DNA of 64,000 nucleotides, taken from JANRKB01 sp033763695 (GTDB lineage: Bacteria; Planctomycetota; Phycisphaerae; Phycisphaerales; UBA1924). The stretch is taken from assembly GCA_033763695.1 (NCBI GenBank), contig JANRKB010000027.1:65078-129077 (forward strand), read 5' to 3'. The notes below the pieces were generated by a model. It did no database searches, was not told where the DNA came from, and worked only from the letters and a program-made list of their open reading frames with translations. How positions within the stretch are numbered: position 1 is the stretch's first letter; each line of letters begins with the position of its first letter. The translations under genes were made by a program, and so were the position numbers. Shown piece by piece: positions 36,139-43,679 of this stretch.

Positions 36139-37365
36139 ATGCGCCTATTCCTCAGCATCGCTGTGGCTGTTCTTGCGGGGACGACGATCTCGAGCATTTC
36201 GACCGCGCACGACGTCTTGTCGCTGAAGGGTTGGGAAGGTCGAACGGCGTACGCCGCGAGGGCATCCGCTGATGGCAAACTGCTGATTGGCACGAGTTCG
36301 ATCGACCAGGCATTTGCGTGCGTCGCGACCACTTGGGCTGCACCTGATTGGCAGCCGCGCGTGGTGCCTACGCCAGTGAGTTACCAAGACTCTTGGATCG
36401 TGGCGGCTTCCGCCGATGGGCGGGTGTTCGGCAGCGACAATCCGGGGTGGGATGTGAACATCTGGTGGGACGGTCGCGACACGCTTCCGACGATCTATGA
36501 CCAGGACTACCACTTCAACTGGTTGGTAGCGATCAGCGCATCGGGCAACGCCGCGATCGGACACTCCGAGGATGTGTCGAATCCTCGCGGGGGTTGCATC
36601 TTTACGCGCGATGGCATCTGGTACCCACTGATGCCGTCCGTGGACAACTTGCCGGGATTCTCCTGCATCTCGCCCTAGGGCACTTCGTTTGCTGGGGGAA
36701 GCGTGTCGTTCACAACCGATGTTGGCGGGAACGAAGTGATGCGATGCCTGCAGTTTGCATGGGTCAATGGAGTGCCGGAGCCGCTTCCGATTCCAGACGG
36801 CTTCACGTTCTCCGTTGCGAGAGAGATATCCGATGCGGGTGATCGCGTCGCGGGTATCTCGCTTACGAGGGCGGACTACGACGCGGGAGTTTCGCGAGAG
36901 GTTCGCACGGAGTGGACGCGAGTCGGACTCGGCAAGTGGCTGGTTGAAACGAGGCCTGATTTCTTTGACGAACAGTTTGGTGTGATGCGTACGGATGGAC
37001 GACGAAAGTTTGGGAAGATCAGCACGTCCACTGCGATCATCTTGCGTGACTCGTTTCACGGTGATCGCTCGTTTGTCGACGTCATCGCACAGCTCTATCC
37101 AGGCCTCTCGCAGGAATCGGTTTATCCTGTCGCGGCCAATCTCGGTGATGGGCAGATCGTGTTGAGAGGTCTGGGCTCGTGGATCATCACCCTCCCCGCG
37201 CTCGCCGATGTGAACGAGGACGGCGTGCTTGATATCGCCGACACGATGATGTTCATCGATGCCCTCGTTGCGGGCGAATCGCGTGCCGACTGGAATCTCG
37301 ATGGGCAGTTGACGTTCGAGGACTTCGACGCATTCGTTGCAGACTACGAGAGCGGCACTCGGTAG
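36139..37365 (+). pseudogene. Second copy of the dockerin-tailed protein, interrupted by in-frame TAG
   Basis: The frame runs through from 36139 (or 36121) to 37365 except for a TAG at 36676-36678. The paralogue has the sequence SPSGTTFAG here and this copy reads SP-stop-GTSFAG. A single C-to-A change of a TCG codon explains it. Both halves still match the intact copy end to end: signal peptide, SADGRVFG repeats, IPDGFTFSVAREISDAGDR and the full tail DVNEDGVLDIAD with DWNLDGQLTFEDF. Only one nonsense change is seen over 1.2 kb, so the inactivation is recent or is a base-call error. Upstream of the stop a 179-residue secreted fragment could still be made. Confidence 0.88.
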
Positions 37366-37395
37366 GCACTCGATATCGTGGAGTAGAGTTGTGAG

Positions 37396-37830
37396 ATGTC
37401 GCAAGCCACGATTCTTGTTCGCCTTGCTCGGATGCAGTCGCTCGTGTTGGCGATCTTGACTCTGCGCATGGGATTGACGATCATCGGCTTTGTTCTGGTT
37501 GGCCAACTCTTCGCGTCTCTCCCGTGGCTTGTCAGGGTGGTACTCGCCGACGCGTTGTTGGGCCTGCTTGCCGGTCTTGCGGGCTTCCAGATTTCAGCGT
37601 CCATCGATGCCCTTGACCACGGGCGACGCCGTGTGCCGTGGCGTGCTTTGCTGCGCGAGTTGCTGATGCAGCCGATTCCGATCAGCGGGGTCATCAAAAC
37701 CGGCGGATTGCTCTTTCGAGGGGCGCACTCTCTTGAAGCACGAGGCGTCCGAGTTTCGTGGTTGCTTCAAGTGCCGTACGCGGAGATGAAGCGACTGCAC
37801 GCCAAGGCAATCGCCGGTCCGCCTCGTTGA
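37396..37830 (+). CDS. Small hypothetical membrane protein
   Basis: 144 aa, not recognised. It starts at ATG 37396, 30 bp after the broken dockerin gene. Two hydrophobic segments are seen, about residues 22-38 and 42-67, followed by a basic, amphipathic C-terminal half (DHGRRRVPWRALLRELL). It sits exactly between the broken second copy and an 88-bp remnant of a third dockerin gene, so it may have arrived with, or been carried by, the duplication events. Function unknown. Confidence 0.6.
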   Translation: MSQATILVRLARMQSLVLAILTLRMGLTIIGFVLVGQLFASLPWLVRVVLADALLGLLAGLAGFQISASIDALDHGRRRVPWRALLRELLMQPIPISGVIKTGGLLFRGAHSLEARGVRVSWLLQVPYAEMKRLHAKAIAGPPR

Positions 37831-37837
37831 GGTGTCC

Positions 37838-37925
37838 ATCGCGTGCCGACTGAAATCTCGACGGCGAGTTCACGTTCGAGGACTTCGACGCGTTCGTCGT
37901 AGACTACGAGAGCGGCACGCGGTAA
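37838..37925 (+). pseudogene. 88-bp remnant of a third dockerin-tailed gene
   Basis: The sequence translates to RAD-stop-NLDGEFTFEDFDAF, then VVDYESGTR and a stop. This is the exact last EF-hand and terminus of the two neighbouring proteins. The DNA match to the second copy begins at ATCGCGTGCCGACTG, and the conserved TGG is now TGA. Nothing of the body remains upstream; the stop of the membrane-protein gene is only 7 bp away. Confidence 0.92.
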
Positions 37926-38116
37926 CGGCGCGAGGTTTCCTGCACGTTCATCCGTTCTTGCGACTGCGGATTGTGTTGCCGCCGCCGCCTGGATTGCGAT
38001 TCAGCCCAGCGCCCGCGGCGATCATTCTGACGTCGCCAACAGCCGGAAACAAGAAGAGTTTGTCAAGAACGACGCCCACGGGCACGGCGGCGCGGAGAGG
38101 TTGTACACTCGCGCGG

Positions 38117-38863
38117 ATGGCAAAGAAGACCAACGCCAAGCGTTCCGAACGTTCGTCCATGACAAAGGTGACGAAGAAACCGCTGGCCGCGGCGGCGGGC
38201 AGCGCCAAGGCAACAAGAGCCAAGGCAACAAGAGCCAAGGCAACGAAAGCCAAGGCAAGAACAGCCAAGGCAAGCTCGACGCCGACCAGCGGGGGCTTGT
38301 TCGCAACGCCGACCGCCGACCGATTCTGGTGGGTCTCGACTCGCCCGATCGCGGCGTTTGACGGTCTTGGGACCCCGGCGCTGCGCAGGGCCGCGGGCGG
38401 CGGCCCCAAGCGACCGCCTAAACACTTCTCGGTCGTGATCAATTCCGATGCGAAGAAACCGATCACCGACGCGTGCGTGAGGTCGATGAGAGACTTTGAC
38501 ACAAACGAGGCGGCGATCTGTAAGGCGGTGCTCGCGGCCATCCATAAGCACTACGCGATGGTGCGCAAGACACTTGCGGGTCTTGTGGGCAAAGCGGAAC
38601 TCGCGGCGATTGCGCCGGCGATTCGCTCAGTCGGCGAAATGAGCCCGCTGATCGCGTTCTCGACGTTGCACGTCCATGCCGCCGATGGGGCCCGCAGCGA
38701 TCTTGGGTTCCACTTCGAATGTGCGTGGGAGGAAGAGCACGGCCTGGGCGTCCGCGTGCGCGATGGACGTGTCGTGATGGTTGCGAGTGAGGAAGATGCG
38801 GCAGCCGAGTGGACGCGCGTACAAGACTCCATCAAGGAGATGGGCGACGGCATGGGCGGGTGA
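38117..38863 (+). CDS. DUF6985-like protein with Lys/Ala repeat N-terminus
   Basis: 248 aa from the ATG at 38117. The first 70 residues are basic and repetitive, including five five-residue units of the form (R/S/K/T)AKA(T/R/S) encoded by a 15-bp minisatellite. The rest is a soluble domain: DRFWWVSTRPIAAFDGLG, then a helical middle. It ends with a beta segment, FHFECAWEEEHGLGVRVRDGRVVMVASEEDAA, which recalls DUF6985-type domains. The basic arm could bind nucleic acid, as in histone-like tails, but this is inference. It is transcribed toward the PrpD-family gene on the other strand. Confidence 0.75.
   Translation: MAKKTNAKRSERSSMTKVTKKPLAAAAGSAKATRAKATRAKATKAKARTAKASSTPTSGGLFATPTADRFWWVSTRPIAAFDGLGTPALRRAAGGGPKRPPKHFSVVINSDAKKPITDACVRSMRDFDTNEAAICKAVLAAIHKHYAMVRKTLAGLVGKAELAAIAPAIRSVGEMSPLIAFSTLHVHAADGARSDLGFHFECAWEEEHGLGVRVRDGRVVMVASEEDAAAEWTRVQDSIKEMGDGMGG
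38201..38275 (+). repeat. 15-bp tandem repeat, five copies, in coding frame
   Basis: Units: AGCGCCAAGGCAACA, AGAGCCAAGGCAACA, AGAGCCAAGGCAACG, AAAGCCAAGGCAAGA, ACAGCCAAGGCAAGC. The core GCCAAGGCAA is invariant. Each unit is five codons, so copy-number change would lengthen the basic arm without frameshift. Confidence 0.95.
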
Positions 38864-38927
38864 GCGACGGGAGCGGCTCTCATCTCACGGCTCGTTTCGC
38901 GGGCCTGGAATGTGGCTTGCCGTTCGA

Positions 38928-40607
38928 TCAATCAAACTTGCCGCGCACCGCGAGCGGGAAGTCGTAGAGCTTCGCCACGTCCTTGCTCGACTTCTTCTCC
39001 AGCGACGAGATCTGCTTGATGATTGGCTTGGGATCATCCGCGGCGAGCTTGCCGAGCGTGTGGAACTTGTGGCTCAGGATGTCGTTGAGGTCGACCTTGT
39101 CGGGCCCGATTCCGTTGCGGGCGTGGCCGCCGGGGTACATGACCAGACCGCTGTCGAAGACCTGGCCTTGATCGTCGGTGATGACGATGCTGGTGGGGAT
39201 GCCGTCGGGGTACTTCGCGTCGTACTCCGCGCCGCCGTGCTCGAAGTTCATCTTCGCCATCAGTTCGCGGGTGAGCGGGTCCTTGAGGGCCTTGGGGTCA
39301 AAGTCATGCGGCGTGAGCATGAGCTCTTTCCAGCCCAGTTTCGCACCGGGCTTGGCCGCGGCGAGTTCAAGAGCCTTGCGCAGCATGGTGCACACGAGGT
39401 AGAGCATCGAGTGGTCAGCGCTCTGGCGCGTCTTGGGGTCGCGCTTGGCCGGGTCGCCGATGATGCCGAAGGCAGGCTCGTACGCGCGGACCATGATCTT
39501 GCTGATCGCGTCGCCGGTCTGGTCGCTGAGCAGGTGCGGGTGGCGCGTGATGAGATTGATCAGGCCCTGCAGCGCGCCCGCGGACTGATGCTCGTAGAGG
39601 CCGAGCTTGAAGTGCATGCCCATGACGGCGAAGTCATCGCCAGTGCGGCCGAGCACAAGCTCAAACGGCGAGGCATCCTTCTTGGCAGTGTTGGCCGACG
39701 TCGCGCCGACCTTCTGGAACATCTGGCCCGGGCCTTCGAAGATGCGGAAGACCGCCTCGGGATTACGGAAGATGTCGCGCGGCCCGAGGAAGCCCATCAT
39801 CGAACGCTTCACGGCCAAAATCGCGGCTTCGGTGCTGATCGCCGCCGAGGCGCCCTTGGAGTCGCTGAGCTGCTTGCCCGCGCGGATGGCGCGGAACGGG
39901 ATGTAGTGCGCGACGACCATGCCGATCGCGCTTTCGATCTGCTCTGCGGTCGCGCCCATCATCGCACCAAACGTGGCGGCGGAGCCGATCGCGCCGTGCA
40001 GCACGTGATCGATCTTGTAGCTCTTGAGGCTGAAGACTTCGCCGAGGCGGCCGCGGATCTCGTCGAGCAGGATCATGCCCTTGAGCGCGAACGCGCCGTC
40101 CTTGCCGCGGAGCTGCGCGGCGGCGGTTGCGACGGAGTAATAGTCGTTGTGGCCGAACTCGCCGGCGGTGTGGCCAAGTTCGGGGTTGTAGCCGAAGTTC
40201 GTCCCGTTGCTATCCCATTCGCGGACCGCGGAGCAGTTGGCGACGATCGCCTTCTCGACAGCGACGTCGGTGCTGGAGCCAAAGACCGGAACGCCGGCCC
40301 GCTTGCACTTGGCGCTCGGTGCCCACGGCACACCCGCAAGTGAACCGACGCCGCTGATGGGCGCGGGGTATTGGGCGGCTTCATCACGCAGCAGGACTGG
40401 AGCATTGGTGCCCAGCGCGATCGCGGAGATGCCGCAGATCACGGCGTCGGTGTGGAAGAGATTGGTGCGATCGAGCACTGCCTGCGACGGCTCGCCGCGC
40501 TTGCCCGGGATATCGGACATGAAGTCGATGGCGTACTGGGCGATGCCGAGGGCCTGGTTGGAGTCAGCGGGGAGAACGACGTGGGTCTCTTTGTTGATCT
40601 GTGCCAT
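38928..40607 (-). CDS. MmgE/PrpD family protein (2-methylcitrate dehydratase-like)
   Basis: 559 aa, slightly longer than typical PrpD. Family features: QALGIAQYAIDFMSD at the start, DAVICGISAIALGTNAP, EWDSNGTNFGYNPELGHTAGEFGHNDYYSVA (the conserved EWxSN..HxxGEFGHND region), and LHGAIGSAATFGAMMG. The large helical domain and the small C-terminal lid are both present. PrpD dehydrates 2-methylcitrate in propionate oxidation, while other family members act on related hydroxy acids. No prpB, prpC or acnD gene lies nearby, so the assignment to propionate catabolism is not supported by context. Confidence 0.9.
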   Translation of the reverse strand: MAQINKETHVVLPADSNQALGIAQYAIDFMSDIPGKRGEPSQAVLDRTNLFHTDAVICGISAIALGTNAPVLLRDEAAQYPAPISGVGSLAGVPWAPSAKCKRAGVPVFGSSTDVAVEKAIVANCSAVREWDSNGTNFGYNPELGHTAGEFGHNDYYSVATAAAQLRGKDGAFALKGMILLDEIRGRLGEVFSLKSYKIDHVLHGAIGSAATFGAMMGATAEQIESAIGMVVAHYIPFRAIRAGKQLSDSKGASAAISTEAAILAVKRSMMGFLGPRDIFRNPEAVFRIFEGPGQMFQKVGATSANTAKKDASPFELVLGRTGDDFAVMGMHFKLGLYEHQSAGALQGLINLITRHPHLLSDQTGDAISKIMVRAYEPAFGIIGDPAKRDPKTRQSADHSMLYLVCTMLRKALELAAAKPGAKLGWKELMLTPHDFDPKALKDPLTRELMAKMNFEHGGAEYDAKYPDGIPTSIVITDDQGQVFDSGLVMYPGGHARNGIGPDKVDLNDILSHKFHTLGKLAADDPKPIIKQISSLEKKSSKDVAKLYDFPLAVRGKFD

Positions 40608-40823
40608 GGGAAGAGAAGGGTAGACGTGAGCGGGGCCGATTCTCCAATGGATTCACCTTCTGTCTGCATATTCATGTGAATCAAGCGGCAAAAACAGGCT
40701 TCTTCGGCGGACGCGATTCGGCTAGGATCGGGGCTCATGCACTGCCCCGGGAGTCATCCGGCGGCCTCGAATGGCGTTGTTTCGCGTGCGGTCTTCCAAC
40801 CGACAAGGCCTCGCGTCAACACC

Positions 40824-41762
40824 ATGCTCGGGCTGGCCGCGCTGTGTCTCGCGACGCTCTTCGGCGTTGCCGCGTGTTCGCATGCGCCCAGCGCGAGTGC
40901 CGCGCCTCCTGAATCGGCCGTTGCGAGCGGTGGGGCAGTTGATGAGGCGGTGGTGAAGATGCCTGAACTTCCTGCGCCCGATGCGCCGGTCGTCAAGACC
41001 AAAGTGCCGGTGCTGATGTACCACCACGTCAAGGATCGCGCGCCCGGCGTCGGCAGCGTCGTGCTGCGCTACTCCGTCGCGCCCAAGGACTTTGACGCGC
41101 AGATGAAGTGGCTGCACGACAACGGCTACACGTCGATCTCGTTCCAGCAACTCGCCGACCACATCACACGCGGTATCGCCCTGCCCGCCAAGCCGATCAT
41201 CATCTCCATCGACGATGGCTGGTCGTGCGGCTACTTCGCCGCGTTCAAGTCGCTCAAGGCTCATGGTCTGACCGCGACGTACTTCGTCTATCCCGGGGGA
41301 ATCAACGCCGGGAACGCGGGCGGCTACATCTCGTGGGACCAACTGCGTGAGATGGCCGACGCGGGCATGGAGATCGGCGACCACACGATCTCACATCCGT
41401 ACCTGACGCAGATGCCCGCCGACGCGGCGTGGCGCGAGATCAGTGAGAGCAAGACGACGCTTGAGCAGAAGCTTGCTCGCCCCGTGCTTTCGATCGCGTA
41501 TCCCTACGGCGACTACAACGACGCGATCATGGAGATGGCTCGACGCGCGGGATACACCTGCGCCGTCAGTACCGACCCCGGCAATGAGCACGGGCCGAAT
41601 GAACTGTTTCGCCTCTGCCGCATCATCGTGACGTACGGCGAGCCGCTCGATCAGTTTGCCCGCGATGTGAGCGATTGGCAGGCGACGCCCAAGCCCGACG
41701 CGCCGGCGAAGGCCAAGAGCGAGCCGACGCCGCCAAAGGCGCCCGAGCGGCCGCGTTCCTGA
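40824..41762 (+). CDS. Lipoprotein polysaccharide deacetylase (NodB domain)
   Basis: 312 aa from the ATG at 40824, chosen because a lipoprotein signal follows at once (hydrophobic run ending FGVAAC); an ATG at 40737 gives a longer, less plausible leader. The NodB domain shows VPVLMYHHVKD, the metal/catalytic motif ISIDDGW, TATYFVYPGGI, and the second metal motif HTISHP. SIAYPYGDYND is the conserved motif 3 region. Such enzymes remove acetyl groups from cell-surface polysaccharide or peptidoglycan. The C-terminus is a Lys/Pro-rich tail. Confidence 0.92.
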   Translation: MLGLAALCLATLFGVAACSHAPSASAAPPESAVASGGAVDEAVVKMPELPAPDAPVVKTKVPVLMYHHVKDRAPGVGSVVLRYSVAPKDFDAQMKWLHDNGYTSISFQQLADHITRGIALPAKPIIISIDDGWSCGYFAAFKSLKAHGLTATYFVYPGGINAGNAGGYISWDQLREMADAGMEIGDHTISHPYLTQMPADAAWREISESKTTLEQKLARPVLSIAYPYGDYNDAIMEMARRAGYTCAVSTDPGNEHGPNELFRLCRIIVTYGEPLDQFARDVSDWQATPKPDAPAKAKSEPTPPKAPERPRS

Positions 41763-41776
41763 TTCGATCAGCCGGA

Positions 41777-42739
41777 TTACTTACCGGTGTTGGACGTGGT
41801 GATGCCGGTCGTCGGTGTACCGTCGATCTTCATCGCGTAGCGGCGACCGCCGATGTTGCGTTGCGCGACGCGGGAGACCCACTCCGCCGCGGCTTGCGCG
41901 ATGGCCGGGCCCATCTGGGCCGCGGGTTCGGCGAAGCGAGGCGGATAGTCGCTCATCCCCAGCAGATCCTGCAGGACAAGCACCTGGCCGTGACACGTCG
42001 GACCGGCACCGATGCCGATGAGCGGGAGCGTGATCGACTTGAGCACGCGATCCGTCACCTCGTCGGGCACCGCCTCGATGAGCAGCATCTGCGCGCCCGC
42101 CGCTTCCATCGCGATCGCATCGCGGACGATCTGGTCCGCCTCGTCGCGCGTGCGGCCTGCGGCGCGATAGCCGCCGGTGATCGCCGAGGTCTGCGGACGG
42201 CTGCCGATGTGAGCACACACCGGGATCCCCGCGCGGGTCATCTTCTGGACCAACTTGGCGAACGACTCATCGACCTCGAGCTTGACGATGTCGGCCTGGC
42301 CCTGCGTGAGGAAGCGGGCCGCGTTGTGCAGCGCGTCGTTCTCGTCGGCCTGATACGACATGAACGGCATGTCGGCCATGATGAACGCGTCGGGAGCGCC
42401 ACGCTTCACCGCGGCGGTCAGCGCCACCAGCACGTCCATCGGCATGTCGATCGTGCGGCGATGGCCGAGGATGACCTCAGCGGCCGAGTCACCGACCAGC
42501 AGCACCGGGACGCCGGCACGCTGCAGCCAGCGGGCTGTGGTGGCGTCGTAGCACGTCAGGCACGCAAACGCGGTCCCCGCCGCCATCATCTGGCGGATCG
42601 TCTTCATCGTGACCGGTGCGAGAAGGGGTTGAGGCGTTGGCGGGGTCAAACCGGATCCATTCGTGCCGGAGGGAGAGATGGCGCGGAGTGCGCTTGGAGG
42701 CATGTCCTCGTGCTCCTGATCCCGCGGTTTCTTTGCCAT
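41777..42739 (-). CDS. panB: 3-methyl-2-oxobutanoate hydroxymethyltransferase
   Basis: 320 aa from the ATG at 42739 (an in-frame extension to 42817 is unlikely). The first 45 residues are a non-conserved Pro/Ser-rich leader. The TIM barrel begins at CLTCYDATTARWLQRAG, with VGDSAAEVILGH (Mg-binding Asp), ADMPFMSY, VKLEV, IPVCAHIGSRPQ and the catalytic Glu in LLIEAVP. It adds a hydroxymethyl group to 2-oxoisovalerate in pantothenate synthesis. No panC or panD is seen beside it. It ends 14 bp from the convergent deacetylase gene. Confidence 0.94.
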   Translation of the reverse strand: MAKKPRDQEHEDMPPSALRAISPSGTNGSGLTPPTPQPLLAPVTMKTIRQMMAAGTAFACLTCYDATTARWLQRAGVPVLLVGDSAAEVILGHRRTIDMPMDVLVALTAAVKRGAPDAFIMADMPFMSYQADENDALHNAARFLTQGQADIVKLEVDESFAKLVQKMTRAGIPVCAHIGSRPQTSAITGGYRAAGRTRDEADQIVRDAIAMEAAGAQMLLIEAVPDEVTDRVLKSITLPLIGIGAGPTCHGQVLVLQDLLGMSDYPPRFAEPAAQMGPAIAQAAAEWVSRVAQRNIGGRRYAMKIDGTPTTGITTSNTGK

Positions 42740-42898
42740 GGGAAGACTGTAGACATCGAGGAGCCGGGCACGAAAACTTGAGCGAAGCGTAAGTCCGCTT
42801 GGAGAAGAGAGATCCAAGCGATGAAACCGGACACGTCCGCGTCGCGTTATTGCGCGAAATCGAGTTATTGGGACGCTGTGCGACGGATCTCGATCCGC

Positions 42899-43630
42899 TC
42901 AAGCAAACTCGGCGTTGGTGTGCACCTTTTGCACGTCATCGAGATCTTCGAGCTCTTCGATGAGCGATTGCACGGCTGCCGCGTTGTCGCCGCTGACCTG
43001 GACATGCGACTCGGGGACCAGCGTCAGTTCGGCTTGGGCGATCGTGAAGCCCGCCTTCTCCATCGCGTCCTTGACCTTGATGAACGCCGTCGGATCGGTC
43101 GTGATGACCCATGCCGAGTCTTCGCCTTCGGGTGCCTCGACATCCGTCGCGCCCGCGTCGATCGCGGCGTTCATGATCGCGTCCTCGTTGACGCCCGCGG
43201 GCTCGATGATGATCTGGCCGACGTGCTGGAACATGTACGACACGCAGCCGCTGGTGCCCAGATTGCCCTCGTTTTTGACAAAGGCTGTGCGGACGTCCGC
43301 GGCGGTGCGTGTGCGGTTGTCCGTCAGGCTGTCGACAATGACCGCGATGCCGCCGGGGGCGTAGCCCTCGTAGCGGACCGTCTCGTAGTTCGAGGTGTCT
43401 TCGCCGCCTGCGCCCTTTTTGATCGCGCGCTCGATCACATCACGCGGCATGTTGGCGTAGCGGGCCTCGTCGATGGCGTAACGCAGCGTCAGGTTGAACG
43501 CGGGGTCCGGTCCGCCGTGCTTGGCGGCCACGATGATCGCCTTGGCGACCTTGGTCCACACCTTCCCGCGTCGCTTGTCAACGACCGCCTTGCGGTGCTT
43601 GATTTTGCTCCATTTGTTGTGGCCTGCCAA
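42899..43630 (-). CDS. YebC/PmpR family regulatory protein
   Basis: 243 aa, family length. It begins MAGHNKWSKIKHRKAVVDKRRGK, the signature of YebC/TACO1 proteins. The two other domains contain YEGYAPGGIAVIVDSLTDNRTRT and GCVSYMFQHVGQIII. Members act as DNA-binding regulators or as translation factors that relieve stalling at polyproline. The second role fits a location next to the nusA-infB-rbfA cluster, but that is inference. Confidence 0.94.
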   Translation of the reverse strand: MAGHNKWSKIKHRKAVVDKRRGKVWTKVAKAIIVAAKHGGPDPAFNLTLRYAIDEARYANMPRDVIERAIKKGAGGEDTSNYETVRYEGYAPGGIAVIVDSLTDNRTRTAADVRTAFVKNEGNLGTSGCVSYMFQHVGQIIIEPAGVNEDAIMNAAIDAGATDVEAPEGEDSAWVITTDPTAFIKVKDAMEKAGFTIAQAELTLVPESHVQVSGDNAAAVQSLIEELEDLDDVQKVHTNAEFA

Positions 43631-43679
43631 GGTCAGATCCTCAAAAGAGCGAGCGGCACGCTCACGGATGCGGGTGAGT

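Noticed and set aside
36676..36678. TAG read as pyrrolysine or suppressed stop
   Set aside because: The paralogue has Ser (TCG) at this site and no pyl genes are seen; a point mutation is simpler.
38201..38275. CRISPR-like repeat array
   Set aside because: Units are contiguous with no spacers and are in coding frame; it is a minisatellite. No CRISPR array or cas gene was seen in the window.
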